A stretch of 64,000 bases of DNA from SAR116 cluster alpha proteobacterium HIMB100 (GCA_000238815.2 AFXB01000004.1:62001-126000); one strand, 5' to 3'; shown: positions 8,503-17,999, numbered from the stretch's first letter. The notes: generated from the letters alone by a model not told the origin. Numbers and translations are program-made.

Positions 8503-9123
8503 ATGGGTGATGATCAGTTCCTGAAGCAGGCTTATAAACTCAAAACAACTGACGATACGCTTCATCTATATCAGGGATGGGCAGACAGCTATGATGCCAC
8601 ATTACGTCAACATGGTTATGTGACACCTCAGCGTTGTGCAGAAGCTTTGTCCCGCCATATGGATGAAAGGGATGTGCCTATTCTTGATGTTGGGTGCGGT
8701 ACGGGCCTTTCAGGTCTGGCTTTGAGAAAGGCGGGGTTCTGCACTATTGACGGTACAGATTTATCAGAGGCGATGCTGGAAAAAGCGCGACTGCATGAAG
8801 GTGTTTACAGGACTGTGAAGAAAACCTCTCTTGATAACCCGTTTCCTTTTGATACAGGGGCCTATAAAGCGATTACGGCAATGGGCGTGATTGCTGATAA
8901 ACACGCCCCGCCAGAGACCATCAGCCAATTGATTTCCAAATTGCAGACAGGGGGACTTTTGGTGTTTTCACTAAATAATCACACACTAGAGAACCCGGCC
9001 TATGAGGCGGAAATTGATATGCTGGTCAGCCAAAGACGGGCAGCTTTGCTTGAAGCAGAGATGGGGCCACATATGACTGAATATAATATGACGTCAAAAA
9101 TTTGTGTTCTGCAGACCCTTTAG
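8503..9123 (+). CDS. Class I SAM-dependent methyltransferase
   Basis: Soluble protein of 206 residues with motif I LDVGCGTGLSG near residue 62, the acidic end of strand beta-2 in DGTDLSEAML, and a motif IV-like FSLNNHTLEN. This is the Rossmann-like methyltransferase fold of the type 11/25 group. The substrate is unknown. The ATG at 8503 has AAGGGGAAAG just upstream and is preferred over an in-frame upstream codon at 8443, which would overlap the DksA-like gene. The stop overlaps the convergent EamA gene by 4 bases. Confidence 0.85.
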   Translation: MGDDQFLKQAYKLKTTDDTLHLYQGWADSYDATLRQHGYVTPQRCAEALSRHMDERDVPILDVGCGTGLSGLALRKAGFCTIDGTDLSEAMLEKARLHEGVYRTVKKTSLDNPFPFDTGAYKAITAMGVIADKHAPPETISQLISKLQTGGLLVFSLNNHTLENPAYEAEIDMLVSQRRAALLEAEMGPHMTEYNMTSKICVLQTL

Positions 9124-10058
9124 CGGCTTTGTTGTTCTGCTTTTCGAATCTGTTCACGCTGAAAAATATACCAGGTTGAGCCTATAATCACTGCAGTGCC
9201 TGTAATGAAGGTGAGAGTGATGGTCTCATTGAAAAAGAAAATACCAATTAAAATAGATGTCGGCACAGCTGAATAATGAACAGGCGCAAGAGCAGTAGCC
9301 GAAGCCAGTTGATGGCTTTTGGCCATTAGAAACTGCTGGGCGCTGGACGCCAGACCTGTAAAAATCAGGACAAACCAGATAAATTGTTGTTCAGTTGATA
9401 GAGCTGGTAAGGGCAGACCGTCTGCCAGAGCCAGAAGGAAAAAGACGCAGGTCCCCGCTATGTTATACCACAATGTGGTCGAAATCGGAGCCTCTGTCTT
9501 TCCCAATTTGCGCAAATAAATAAACATCAGTGCGGCGAAAAAGGGGGCTGCCAGGCCATAGAAAAGGCCAATAGGTGCAATAGTGAAGACCGGATTTTCA
9601 GCCATCGGATTGACCAAGATAAGCACACCCACAAAGCCGAACAAGACCGCGGCAATACGGCGGGGGCCGACCGCCTCTGCAAGCATCACAGGGGCGAAGA
9701 TAGTGATAAAAATGGTCATTGTTTGAGCCAGCACAGTGGCTAATGAAATCGGCAGGTAAATCACCGCAGTGAACCAAGTCGACAGCCCCACCATACCCAC
9801 TATAATTCGTGCAATCAGCGTTTTGATCTGGTTGATCTGAAGCATATGTCTTTTGCGCTGATGCCAGCCAAGAAAAAACAGTAAAGGCAGCGACAGGAGA
9901 TAACGAAAAAACATAATCACAAAGAAAGATACATCCTCTGAAATCTGTTTTACCAACCCTGCAAGTCCCATCGAAATCACAATTTCGCTGAACAAAAATA
10001 GTGCCCCAAGGGGCAGATTCTGTTCCGGGGGACGCGTTTCGGCTTTGGTGTCCGGCAT
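9120..10058 (-). CDS. EamA-domain (DMT superfamily) transporter
   Basis: Ten-segment membrane protein with two EamA repeats, 312 residues from the chosen start. The first repeat carries LLSLPLLFFLGW and GLSTWFTAVIYLPISLAT; the second carries LAPVHYSAVPTSILIGIFFF. The exported substrate cannot be predicted. I placed the start at 10058 (MPDTKAE) because AGGA lies 6 bases before it. An in-frame ATG at 10112 would add 18 basic residues but has no ribosome site. It is transcribed divergently from the FadJ-like gene and shares its stop region with the methyltransferase. Confidence 0.88.
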   Translation of the reverse strand: MPDTKAETRPPEQNLPLGALFLFSEIVISMGLAGLVKQISEDVSFFVIMFFRYLLSLPLLFFLGWHQRKRHMLQINQIKTLIARIIVGMVGLSTWFTAVIYLPISLATVLAQTMTIFITIFAPVMLAEAVGPRRIAAVLFGFVGVLILVNPMAENPVFTIAPIGLFYGLAAPFFAALMFIYLRKLGKTEAPISTTLWYNIAGTCVFFLLALADGLPLPALSTEQQFIWFVLIFTGLASSAQQFLMAKSHQLASATALAPVHYSAVPTSILIGIFFFNETITLTFITGTAVIIGSTWYIFQREQIRKAEQQSR

Positions 10059-10187
10059 CTGTTGTCCTGTCACAAGAGGGCGTTTAAACAATTCGGCACG
10101 TCTTCTGTTCATAGACGAAGCAGGCAGCTCATGCTAGTGTTCGCCAATTATTTGCGTAAAAAGACAAGCGGCTGAAGGTAGAGAAGA

Positions 10188-12119
10188 ATGACTGATTTCA
10201 AACATTGGACCTATCATGTGGACGAGCACAATGTTGGCTGGCTTGAGCTGGATGTTGCGGACAGTTCTGTAAATGTTTTGCGTCGTGAGGTAATGACCGA
10301 ATGGGCTGAAGTTATGAAACTGATCAGCCAGGATACAAGCTTGGCTGGTTTGTGTTTTTTGTCTGGAAAGGAACGTGGCTTTGTCTACGGAGCTGATATT
10401 CCTGAATTTAACGAGCTGAACTCCGAAGCAGATGTTTATGAGCTGATTGAACAAGCAGATATTATCCTGAGTGCTGTTGAAGCTCTGCCATGCCCGACAG
10501 TTTGTGGTATTGACGGTGTTGCAGCCGGAGGCGGATTAGAGATTGCGCTGGCTTTCGACAGGATTGTGGTCACAGGCGGTGCACATACACGGCTTGGCTT
10601 TCCTGAAATTCATTTAGGGCTGATGCCGGGATATGGGGGAACAGGCCGGGCGTTACGCCGGATGCCGGCAGAGCATGTTCTGGATATGGTCCTGTCTGGA
10701 CGGTTGCTGGGGGCATCAGAAGCTGCCAGCTGGGGGCTGGTGGATACATTGATTGAAGATGCTGGCGAGGGATTCGTGCGTTTGCGGGCTGCTTTAAAAG
10801 ATAGTTTGAGCCAACCAGCAGTGCCAGACTTCCAGCAAACAGACGCTGATGTTGAGCAGGCCATATTGCAAGCAGAGCAAAATGTGCTGCCGCAGTTCAA
10901 ATTTCATCAAACACCTGCACCTTTCTACATTTGCGAACATTTCCGGACATCCAAAGCAGATTGGCGAGGCTTGGTGAAAACTGAACGCAGGCTGTTTTCT
11001 GTGATGCTGCTGGGAGAGGCCAGCCACCATTTGCGGCGCGTATTTATGCTGAATGATATGGTGCGAAAGACTGCTCGCGGAGATGCCCAAATCAAACATG
11101 TTCATGTCATTGGCGCAGGGACTATGGGCGGCGACATAGCTGCTGTAGCTGCAATGTCTGGGTTTCATGTCACCTTAACTGATCTGGATGCTGACGCTGT
11201 CAGCAGAGCGGTAGACCGTGCCGGTAAATTATTTGAGCGGCGTTTGAAGACCGCTGATAAAATCAAAGCAGCTGTTGCGCGCCTGACAGCAGACCCGGTG
11301 GGAGAGGGTGTTTCAACCGCAGACATCATTATCGAAGCTGTTGCCGAACGTCTGGATGTTAAACAGGCTGTCTTTAAAGCTGTTGAAGAAGCAGCCCCTG
11401 ATGGGGCGATACTTGCCACCAATACGTCGTCCATCATGATTGAGGATATTGCCTCTGCTCTGCGTTCACCAGAACGGCTGATTGGCCTGCATTTCTTTAA
11501 TCCTGTTCCTGTGCTGCCTCTGGTAGAAGTGATTGCCGGATCTCGGTCTGATCAAGCCATGATTTCACGCGTGATGCAGTTTGCAGGACAATTGAAAAAG
11601 ATGCCTGTCAAAGTAAAGTCTGTGAAAGGGTTTTTGGTAAACCGCGCGCTATTACCTTATTTGTTTAAAGCGATTGAACATATGGCAGTTGGCGCGAAGG
11701 CTGATCAGATTGATCAGGCTTTGACAGGGTTTGGTATGCCTATGGGGCCGATTGAGTTATGTGATCAGATTGGCTTGGATGTTTGTTTTGACGTAGGCCA
11801 GGTTTTAGGCATGTCACAAACAGCCTCTTCCATGCTAGAAGGTAAGTTAACTGCGGGGAAGCTGGGCCGTAAATCTGGATCTGGCTTTTATGATTGGGAT
11901 AACAAAAAGGCGGTTCGTGATCGTGCAGAGTATCCTCAGGATGAACAGGATGAGCTGGCTGCCGCATTATTGGCGCCGATGGTGGAGAAATGCCGTTCAG
12001 CAGTTGCTGATGGCATCGTCGATAGTGCTGATGATGCGGATATCGGTTGTATCCTGGGTATCGGCTTTCCTGCGTTCCGCGGCGGACCTCTGGGGTGGGC
12101 TGATTACCCAAGAGGCTGA
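10188..12119 (+). CDS. Enoyl-CoA hydratase / 3-hydroxyacyl-CoA dehydrogenase fusion (FadJ/FadB-like)
   Basis: Bifunctional beta-oxidation protein of 643 residues, a little shorter than FadJ/FadB (about 715). The N-terminal crotonase domain (about 1-200) has the oxyanion-hole segment GVAAGGGLEIALAFD and LGLMPGYGGTGRALR. The dehydrogenase half has the NAD motif VIGAGTMGGD near residue 305, NTSSIMIEDIA near 413, the catalytic His region GLHFFNPVPVLPLVE, and a C-terminal domain with GFLVNRAL and KLGRKSGSGFYD. It would hydrate enoyl-CoA and oxidise L-3-hydroxyacyl-CoA to 3-ketoacyl-CoA. The thiolase needed for the last step is the convergent neighbour, 7 bases away. The chain-length preference is not evident. 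Confidence 0.92.
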   Translation: MTDFKHWTYHVDEHNVGWLELDVADSSVNVLRREVMTEWAEVMKLISQDTSLAGLCFLSGKERGFVYGADIPEFNELNSEADVYELIEQADIILSAVEALPCPTVCGIDGVAAGGGLEIALAFDRIVVTGGAHTRLGFPEIHLGLMPGYGGTGRALRRMPAEHVLDMVLSGRLLGASEAASWGLVDTLIEDAGEGFVRLRAALKDSLSQPAVPDFQQTDADVEQAILQAEQNVLPQFKFHQTPAPFYICEHFRTSKADWRGLVKTERRLFSVMLLGEASHHLRRVFMLNDMVRKTARGDAQIKHVHVIGAGTMGGDIAAVAAMSGFHVTLTDLDADAVSRAVDRAGKLFERRLKTADKIKAAVARLTADPVGEGVSTADIIIEAVAERLDVKQAVFKAVEEAAPDGAILATNTSSIMIEDIASALRSPERLIGLHFFNPVPVLPLVEVIAGSRSDQAMISRVMQFAGQLKKMPVKVKSVKGFLVNRALLPYLFKAIEHMAVGAKADQIDQALTGFGMPMGPIELCDQIGLDVCFDVGQVLGMSQTASSMLEGKLTAGKLGRKSGSGFYDWDNKKAVRDRAEYPQDEQDELAAALLAPMVEKCRSAVADGIVDSADDADIGCILGIGFPAFRGGPLGWADYPRG

Positions 12120-12126
12120 GGCTGGC

Positions 12127-13308
12127 TCACAGCTTTGTGTCTATCACCACAGCAATGCCTTGACCGCCGCCAATACACATGGTTGCCAGACCATATCGTC
12201 CGCCAGTGCGGTGCAGTTCGTAAATCAATTTAGTCATGATAATGGCTCCGGTTGCGCCAACCGGATGACCTAGCGCGATTGCCCCACCATTTGGATTGAC
12301 AATTTCAGACGGCAACCCCAGTTCATTTGAAACTGCACAGGCCTGTGCCGCAAAGGCTTCATTACTCTCGACCACATGAATATCATTGACCTTCAGGCCG
12401 GCGCGCTCCAAAGCCATTTTTGATGCCGGAACAGGGCCCATGCCCATGATCCGTGGTGGCACACCTCCAAAGCCGTAGCTGACGATTTTGGCCAAAGGTG
12501 TTGTGCCTGCTTTGTCTGCACGTGATGCGTTGGCCAAGATTAACGCTGCTGCACCATCATTAATGCCAGAAGAATTACCTGCCGTCACCAAACCGTCTTT
12601 CGCAAAGGCTGGCTTCAGACCTGCGAGTGCATCTGCAGTGGTCTCAGCTCTGACATGCTCATCTGTATCAAAGACAAGCTCTTGCCGTCTTTTTTTGATG
12701 GTGATTGGTGTGATTTGTTCTTGAAAATAGCCTTGATCAATTGCCTTTGCAGCTCGATTTTGACTTTCAAGGGCAAAGTCATCCATATCCGCTCGGCTGA
12801 TCTCATAATCTTTTGCGACATTTTCTGCAGTAATCCCCATATGGCCAAGGCCAAACGGGTCATGTAACGCCCCCAGCATCATATCGGTCATCTCTGTATG
12901 GCCAAGACGCGCCCCCCAGCGCATCGCCGGAACATGATAGCCACCACGGCTCATGACCTCTGCCCCGCCAGCAACAGCCGCTTCAGCATCCCCTAACTGA
13001 ACAAGCTGTGTTGCGCTCACAATTGCCTGAAGGCCGCTACCGCATAAACGATTTACAGTCAGCGCAGGTGCTGATTCCGCCATGCCCGCACCAATGGTAA
13101 TGCAGCGTGAGATGTACATGTCACGGGCTTCTGTATGAATGACATTGCCATAAACACCATGGTCTATATCACCAGCTGTAAGTCCAGATCGGGTGATGGC
13201 CTCAGCGGTGACAGCAATACCCAGATCGATCGGTGATTTGTCTTTCAGGCTGCCTCCAAAGCCACCAATGGGGGTTCTCGTCGCAGAGAGAATGAAAACA
13301 TCTTCCAT
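12127..13308 (-). CDS. Acetyl-CoA C-acyltransferase (thiolase)
   Basis: Thiolase of 393 residues, the standard length for acetyl-CoA acetyltransferase/3-ketoacyl-CoA thiolase. The nucleophilic Cys is in NRLCGSGLQA near residue 89, the catalytic His in GGAIALGHPVGATG, and the second Cys in TMCIGGGQG near the C-terminus. I chose the ATG at 13308 because AAGGATG lies upstream. A longer frame reaching 13350 would run into the preceding dehydrogenase gene. Last of a minus-strand run: dmdA, acyl-CoA ligase, IPMDH-like dehydrogenase, thiolase. It could serve both that run and the convergent FadJ-like protein. Confidence 0.93.
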   Translation of the reverse strand: MEDVFILSATRTPIGGFGGSLKDKSPIDLGIAVTAEAITRSGLTAGDIDHGVYGNVIHTEARDMYISRCITIGAGMAESAPALTVNRLCGSGLQAIVSATQLVQLGDAEAAVAGGAEVMSRGGYHVPAMRWGARLGHTEMTDMMLGALHDPFGLGHMGITAENVAKDYEISRADMDDFALESQNRAAKAIDQGYFQEQITPITIKKRRQELVFDTDEHVRAETTADALAGLKPAFAKDGLVTAGNSSGINDGAAALILANASRADKAGTTPLAKIVSYGFGGVPPRIMGMGPVPASKMALERAGLKVNDIHVVESNEAFAAQACAVSNELGLPSEIVNPNGGAIALGHPVGATGAIIMTKLIYELHRTGGRYGLATMCIGGGQGIAVVIDTKL

Positions 13309-13324
13309 GGTTACATCCTTTTGT

Positions 13325-14434
13325 TCAGTCGATGGTCGCGGTTTTAACATGGTTAATAACCGCCTTTGTCATGTCATTTAGGCCCATATCACCGCCAAAT
13401 TCCATCGGCCGGAGAGCCCCTGCAGAAAAACCGTCCTCTACCGCACGTTCAATTAAGCGGGCAGCTGAGATCATAGCTTCATCATCTGCTTGATAGCCCA
13501 GCCAATCCAGCATCAAAGCGCCACTTAGAATGGCCGCCAGCGGGTTCGCTTTATCTTGGCCCATTATATCTGGAGCACTGCCATGGGCGGGTTGAAACAG
13601 GCAATGTTTATCACCGATTTCCGCCGATGCGGCCATGCCCATACCGCCAACCAAACCACCCGCCAGATCAGATAATATATCGCCGAACATATTTTCCATA
13701 ACCAGAACATCAAAGTCCCAAGGTTTTTTGACCAGATCAAGGGCTTGCGCATCTACATAATTATAGCGCGTGGCAATAGCAGGAAAGCGGGCTGCCCGCT
13801 CATCAAAGATAGAGCGGAAAAACGCAAAAGCCTGAAATACATTTGCCTTGTCAACACAAGTGACTTCACCTTTTTTACCTTGTGCTTTGCGGCGTTCAGC
13901 AACAGTGAAGGCAAAGTCGCATAACCGCTCTGTAATTGGCCGGGTCAGACGCAATGTTTCTCGGGCTTCATCTGCATTCGTCTTTGGGCTGCGGTTATGC
14001 ACGGCAGCAGTATAAAATAATCCTTCTGTACATTCACGGATGATGACGAGGTCTAGCTTTGCCGCTCGTTCATCTTTCAGGGCTTGCGGCGCGCCATCAT
14101 AGGCGCGGACAGGGCGAAGACCAGCATAGAGCTGGAAATTTTCGCGCAAACGCAAATGCGGTGAAATTTCTGTTCCATCTGCGGCTCTGATGGCAGGCAG
14201 GCCAATCGCGCCCAGGTAAATCGCATCTGCCTTTGCGGCACGTTCTTCGGCGTCTGCTTCGATATCCAGTCCTGTATCTCTATAATAAGCTGCACCAGCC
14301 AACAGCGTAGAGCAAGAGAGCGTATAGTTGCCAATACGCGTGGCCACCGCATCAAGAACGGCAAGGGTGGCGTCAGTAACCTCAACGCCAATACCATCTC
14401 CTGGAATGGTCGCTATTTGATAAGTTCTTGCCAT
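13325..14434 (-). CDS. Isocitrate/isopropylmalate dehydrogenase-family protein
   Basis: Beta-decarboxylating dehydrogenase of 369 residues. The N-terminal IPGDGIGVEV, the substrate-binding RENFQLYAGLRPVR arginines near residues 100-110, the catalytic Lys region VDKANVFQA, the metal-binding Asp segment ENMFGDILSDLAGG and the cofactor loop HGSAPDIMGQDKANP are all visible. It would oxidise and decarboxylate a 2-hydroxy acid with a carboxylate at C3, using NAD+ and Mg2+/Mn2+. It is not an obvious LeuB: the segment after the RECTEG motif (LFYTAAVH) differs. The position between an acyl-CoA ligase gene and a thiolase gene suggests a catabolic 2-hydroxydicarboxylate substrate. CGGAG precedes the ATG. 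Confidence 0.85.
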   Translation of the reverse strand: MARTYQIATIPGDGIGVEVTDATLAVLDAVATRIGNYTLSCSTLLAGAAYYRDTGLDIEADAEERAAKADAIYLGAIGLPAIRAADGTEISPHLRLRENFQLYAGLRPVRAYDGAPQALKDERAAKLDLVIIRECTEGLFYTAAVHNRSPKTNADEARETLRLTRPITERLCDFAFTVAERRKAQGKKGEVTCVDKANVFQAFAFFRSIFDERAARFPAIATRYNYVDAQALDLVKKPWDFDVLVMENMFGDILSDLAGGLVGGMGMAASAEIGDKHCLFQPAHGSAPDIMGQDKANPLAAILSGALMLDWLGYQADDEAMISAARLIERAVEDGFSAGALRPMEFGGDMGLNDMTKAVINHVKTATID

Positions 14435-14466
14435 TTAAACTCCGCGATGATTAGGCTTTTACCTGT

Positions 14467-16107
14467 TCAGGTTAACTGAGCGCGCAACATAAATTTCTGA
14501 AGTTTACCAGTTGATGTTTTAGGAATTTCAGTAAACACTACTTGTTTCGGACATTTAAAGCCCGCCAGATGCTCTCGGCAAAAGGTGATAACATCTGCTT
14601 CAGTTGCGCTTTCGCCTGGCTTCATCTCTAAAAAGGCACAAGGTGTCTCACCCCATTTTTCATCAGGTTTTGCCACCACTGCAGCATAGGCAACACCCGA
14701 AAAGCGATAGAGCACGCTTTCAACCTCTACAGAAGAAATATTCTCACCGCCTGAGATGATGATGTCTTTCAGCCTGTCTTTAATCTCAATATACCCATTA
14801 GGATGACGTACGGCCAAATCTCCAGATTTAAAATAGCCGTCTGCAAGAGCCTCCTCAGTGGCATCCGGATTTTTATGATAGCCCTTCATCACACAATTTG
14901 ACCTGAACATTACTTCACCAAGGCTTTGGCCATCAGCAGGGACAGGTGCCCCTGTCTGTTGGTCTAGCACCTCTAATGCTTCTGTATGGGTGAAGCGCAC
15001 ACCCTGTTGGGCCTTGATTGCGGCTTTTTCGCTAAAATCAAGGTCTTCCCAATCGTCATTCCAGGCACAATGCGTGACATGACCATAGGTTTCAGTCAGG
15101 CCATAAACCTGGGTTACATTAAAGCCTAAGCGTTCAATTCGTTCTAAAATAGCTGCAGGCGGCGGGGCTCCTGCAGTCATGATATTCACTGTATGCTCTG
15201 GTGTTTGAATGACATCTTCAGGCGCATTTACAAGCATACTGAGCACAATGGGAGCACCGCCAAAATGCGTGACTTTATGAGTGGCCAGCAGCGGATAAAT
15301 TTCTTCTGCTGAGATTTTTCGGCAACAAACTGTAGTTCCCGCCAAAATTGCCATCATCCAGGCATGCCCCCACCCATTACAATGGAATAAAGGCACAACA
15401 TACAGATAGGTAGGGTGCATTGGCATGTTCCAGACCGGAATAGTGCCCATTGCCATCAGATACGCTCCGCGGTGATGATAAACCACACCCTTTGGCCGCC
15501 CGCTGGTCCCGGAAGTGTAATTCAGGCACATTGCCTGCCATTCATCAGTCGGCATCTGCCAGTCATAATCAGGATCTGCCTCTTGTAAGAATGTCTCATA
15601 ATCACATGTCCCGAGACGCACGCCATTCGCCGATTCCTCAGCTTGCCCGTCAACAATATCAATGATGGTCATCTGTTTATTATCGCTCGCCGCAAGGGCT
15701 GCTTTCATAGCGCCCCCAAATGCAGCATCTGTAATTAAAAGGCGGGTATCTGCATGATCAAGAATATAAGCGATCGTATCTGTATCCAGTCGGGTGTTTA
15801 GTGTATTCAGTACCGCACCTGCCATAGCAACACCGAAATGCGCTTCAAACATTTCAGGGATATTCGGTGCCATAATCGTCACCACTTCACCAGGCTTAAC
15901 GCCTGCTTTGATGATCGCACTGGCAAGCCGCACTGACCGTTCATAAACCTGTGCCCAGCTATAGCGCCTGTTACCATATATTACCGCGTCTTTATCAGGA
16001 TAAATACTCGCCACGCGGGGCAGGAAAGATAACGGGGTCAGGGGCACATAATTGGCGGGGCGTCGTTCCATGAACCCTTTGTTAATGTCATCCAGATGAT
16101 GTGCCAT
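14467..16107 (-). CDS. Acyl-CoA synthetase (AMP-forming); candidate DmdB-type ligase
   Basis: ANL-superfamily ligase of 546 residues that activates a carboxylic acid to its CoA thioester through an acyl-adenylate. The P-loop motif YTSGTSGRPKGV lies near residue 185, the adenylation motif VYGLTETYGH near 320, the hinge region SGDLAVRHPNGYIEIKDR near 420, and the C-terminal catalytic Lys in KTSTGKLQK. The start at 16107 (MAHHLDDINK) avoids overlap with dmdA; a longer frame to 16185 would overlap it. Lying 41 bases after dmdA on the same strand, it is a reasonable candidate for methylmercaptopropionate-CoA ligase (DmdB), but closely related medium-chain acyl-CoA ligases look much the same. Confidence 0.88.
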   Translation of the reverse strand: MAHHLDDINKGFMERRPANYVPLTPLSFLPRVASIYPDKDAVIYGNRRYSWAQVYERSVRLASAIIKAGVKPGEVVTIMAPNIPEMFEAHFGVAMAGAVLNTLNTRLDTDTIAYILDHADTRLLITDAAFGGAMKAALAASDNKQMTIIDIVDGQAEESANGVRLGTCDYETFLQEADPDYDWQMPTDEWQAMCLNYTSGTSGRPKGVVYHHRGAYLMAMGTIPVWNMPMHPTYLYVVPLFHCNGWGHAWMMAILAGTTVCCRKISAEEIYPLLATHKVTHFGGAPIVLSMLVNAPEDVIQTPEHTVNIMTAGAPPPAAILERIERLGFNVTQVYGLTETYGHVTHCAWNDDWEDLDFSEKAAIKAQQGVRFTHTEALEVLDQQTGAPVPADGQSLGEVMFRSNCVMKGYHKNPDATEEALADGYFKSGDLAVRHPNGYIEIKDRLKDIIISGGENISSVEVESVLYRFSGVAYAAVVAKPDEKWGETPCAFLEMKPGESATEADVITFCREHLAGFKCPKQVVFTEIPKTSTGKLQKFMLRAQLT

Positions 16108-16148
16108 ATCTTGCCTACCCTCTATTAAATACTTTTCAGCCGACAAAT

Positions 16149-17255
16149 TCAGAACGGAAGTGTGGTACACACAGCCTGGCGCCACTGCCCGTCAAGATAA
16201 GCTTCGATTGTTTGTCCGTCTCGGCTTATCTCATGAGAGAGCATAGCAATTGCCAGATTTGAGTCAAAGTCTGGTGAAAACACAGCAGAGGTAATATAGC
16301 CACAAGGCGTGTCCCCTGAACGGCAAGGTGTTGTGTTTGCAACAGGGCGAAGGGGTTCATCGTCAATTTTCAACCCAGCTAAAGAGCGGGTCACACCGCT
16401 GTCTCTTTGCTTAAGTAATGCGGATTTGCCAATGAATTCAACATCACTGTCAAGTGAGCAATATTTATCAAGGCCGCATTCTAATGGTGTGTCTGAACGG
16501 GTCATGTCATTACCGAAGGATAACAGGCCGCCTTCAATGCGCTCAATCAGATTTGGACAGCCAGCACGTACGGAGAACGGCTCGCCAGCTTGCCAGATAT
16601 CATCCCATAATTGCAGCCCAAATGCTGTGTCATGCAGGTAAATTTCAAATCCGCCCTGTTTACTCCAGCCTGATCGCGCAATCAACAGGCTGTGGCCCCG
16701 CCAGTCAAAATAGCCGAAATTGAAAAATTTAAGCTGGCTGACTTCAGCACCAAAAACGGCTGTCATCAACTGGTCAGCAAGAGGCCCTTGAATTGCAAGA
16801 GGAGAGACATCAGGTTCGCTTATCTCAACATTCAACCCCAACCCCTCAGCAAGTCCAAGCGCCCAATATAAGACATCTGAATCAGCTATTGAAAACCAAA
16901 ACCTGTCCGCAGCCAAACATAAGGCTATAGGATCATTCAACATGCCGCCATTAGCGTCTGTCAGCGGTGCATAATAACATTTTCCGGGCACAGCTTTGCG
17001 TAAATCTCGCGCACTCATCATTGTCGCTAATTTATGCGCGTCAGGCCCTTTGATTTCAACCTGCCGTTCGGCGGCCACATCCCAAATCTGAACATATTTT
17101 TTCAAGTGGGCATAATCATCTTCAAGAGAGGAAAATGTTGCTGGCAGGAGCATATGGTTATAGACCGTATATCCTGACAAGGGCGCGGATTCGACACGTT
17201 CTGTAAACGGTGTCTGCCGTACGCGGCGTGAGGCAAATATGGGAAATCCAGGCAT
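16149..17255 (-). CDS. dmdA: Dimethylsulfoniopropionate demethylase
   Basis: GcvT-fold, tetrahydrofolate-dependent enzyme of 368 residues, the DmdA length, which moves a methyl group from DMSP to THF and leaves methylmercaptopropionate. Segments I recognise from marine DmdA are SRRVRQTPFTERVE at the N-terminus, YNHMLLP, IWDVAAERQVEI, FWFSIADSDVLYWALG, ERIEGGLLSFGNDMT and DTPLECGL. GGMLNDP replaces the GG(I/V)xDD of glycine-cleavage T-protein, a substitution typical of DmdA. AGAGGATAAAAA precedes the ATG. It leads a run that also contains an acyl-CoA ligase, an IPMDH-family enzyme and thiolase. This is one of the firmest functional calls in the window. Confidence 0.92.
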   Translation of the reverse strand: MPGFPIFASRRVRQTPFTERVESAPLSGYTVYNHMLLPATFSSLEDDYAHLKKYVQIWDVAAERQVEIKGPDAHKLATMMSARDLRKAVPGKCYYAPLTDANGGMLNDPIALCLAADRFWFSIADSDVLYWALGLAEGLGLNVEISEPDVSPLAIQGPLADQLMTAVFGAEVSQLKFFNFGYFDWRGHSLLIARSGWSKQGGFEIYLHDTAFGLQLWDDIWQAGEPFSVRAGCPNLIERIEGGLLSFGNDMTRSDTPLECGLDKYCSLDSDVEFIGKSALLKQRDSGVTRSLAGLKIDDEPLRPVANTTPCRSGDTPCGYITSAVFSPDFDSNLAIAMLSHEISRDGQTIEAYLDGQWRQAVCTTLPF

Positions 17256-17349
17256 TTTTTATCCTCTAAACAGACAGCTGAAATCAAGCTAGTGCACAAA
17301 AGCATGAAGTAGGGCTATGTGCAAGGCAGAAGAGGTGCTGATGTAGCGC

Positions 17350-17967
17350 TTAACGCACTTTTTCACAGATGATTTGTGTAAGCTGAGCCAGTCCCTGATG
17401 TCCCGGTCCGTCATCTAGACTGAATTCTGTGCAAACTTCATGGTGAATTGTGAATTCGGCAAGTTCTTTTTTCAAAACAGCTGGTTCATATAAAAGATCA
17501 GTTTGATCTGGACCTCCTGACTGATATTTCGCTTTGTAATCTGGCTGGTTTGGGCCAAACCCCTCTAAAAAGAGCAATCCGCCTACAGGAAGAGCTTGTT
17601 TAAGCCAGCGAAAACAAGCCTGCCGTTCTGCAACTGAGAAATGCAGAAAGCACAGAAAACAACTGTCTATGGCTGTTTCCAGCTCTGGCTGTTGTGTCGC
17701 ATTACCGATTATCCTGTTCACAGACAGCCCTCTGTGTTGGTCTTGTTGGCGGGCTCTGTTTGTTGCCACTTCAGACAGGTCAATCGCGGTGACGTTAAAG
17801 CCCTGTTCTGCAAGGGCACGTGACTGGCGCCCTTCACCATCGCCAAGGGACAAGATATGTCCCAGCCGGTCAGCAAAATTATGCACCGCCAGCTTGATTA
17901 TACCAGAGGGTCTGTCACCATATAGAAGCCCGTTTGAACGGCTGTATTTTTCATCCCAATTGACCAT
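17350..17967 (-). CDS. Class I SAM-dependent methyltransferase (TehB-like)
   Basis: Soluble methyltransferase of 205 residues. The N-terminal WDEKYS and YGDRPSG, motif I LSLGDGEGRQSRALAEQGF near residue 40, and the strand-2 acid in VTAIDLSE match the group annotated as TehB-like or small-molecule methyltransferases. The substrate is unknown. The open frame starts with TTG at 17991, but the ATG at 17967 has GAGGAG 9 bases upstream and is clearly the better start. It sits upstream of dmdA on the same strand, with a 94-base gap that likely holds the dmdA promoter, so co-transcription is uncertain. Confidence 0.85.
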   Translation of the reverse strand: MVNWDEKYSRSNGLLYGDRPSGIIKLAVHNFADRLGHILSLGDGEGRQSRALAEQGFNVTAIDLSEVATNRARQQDQHRGLSVNRIIGNATQQPELETAIDSCFLCFLHFSVAERQACFRWLKQALPVGGLLFLEGFGPNQPDYKAKYQSGGPDQTDLLYEPAVLKKELAEFTIHHEVCTEFSLDDGPGHQGLAQLTQIICEKVR

Positions 17968-17999
17968 AAACTGTGGCTCCTCAGAGAACAAATGATACC

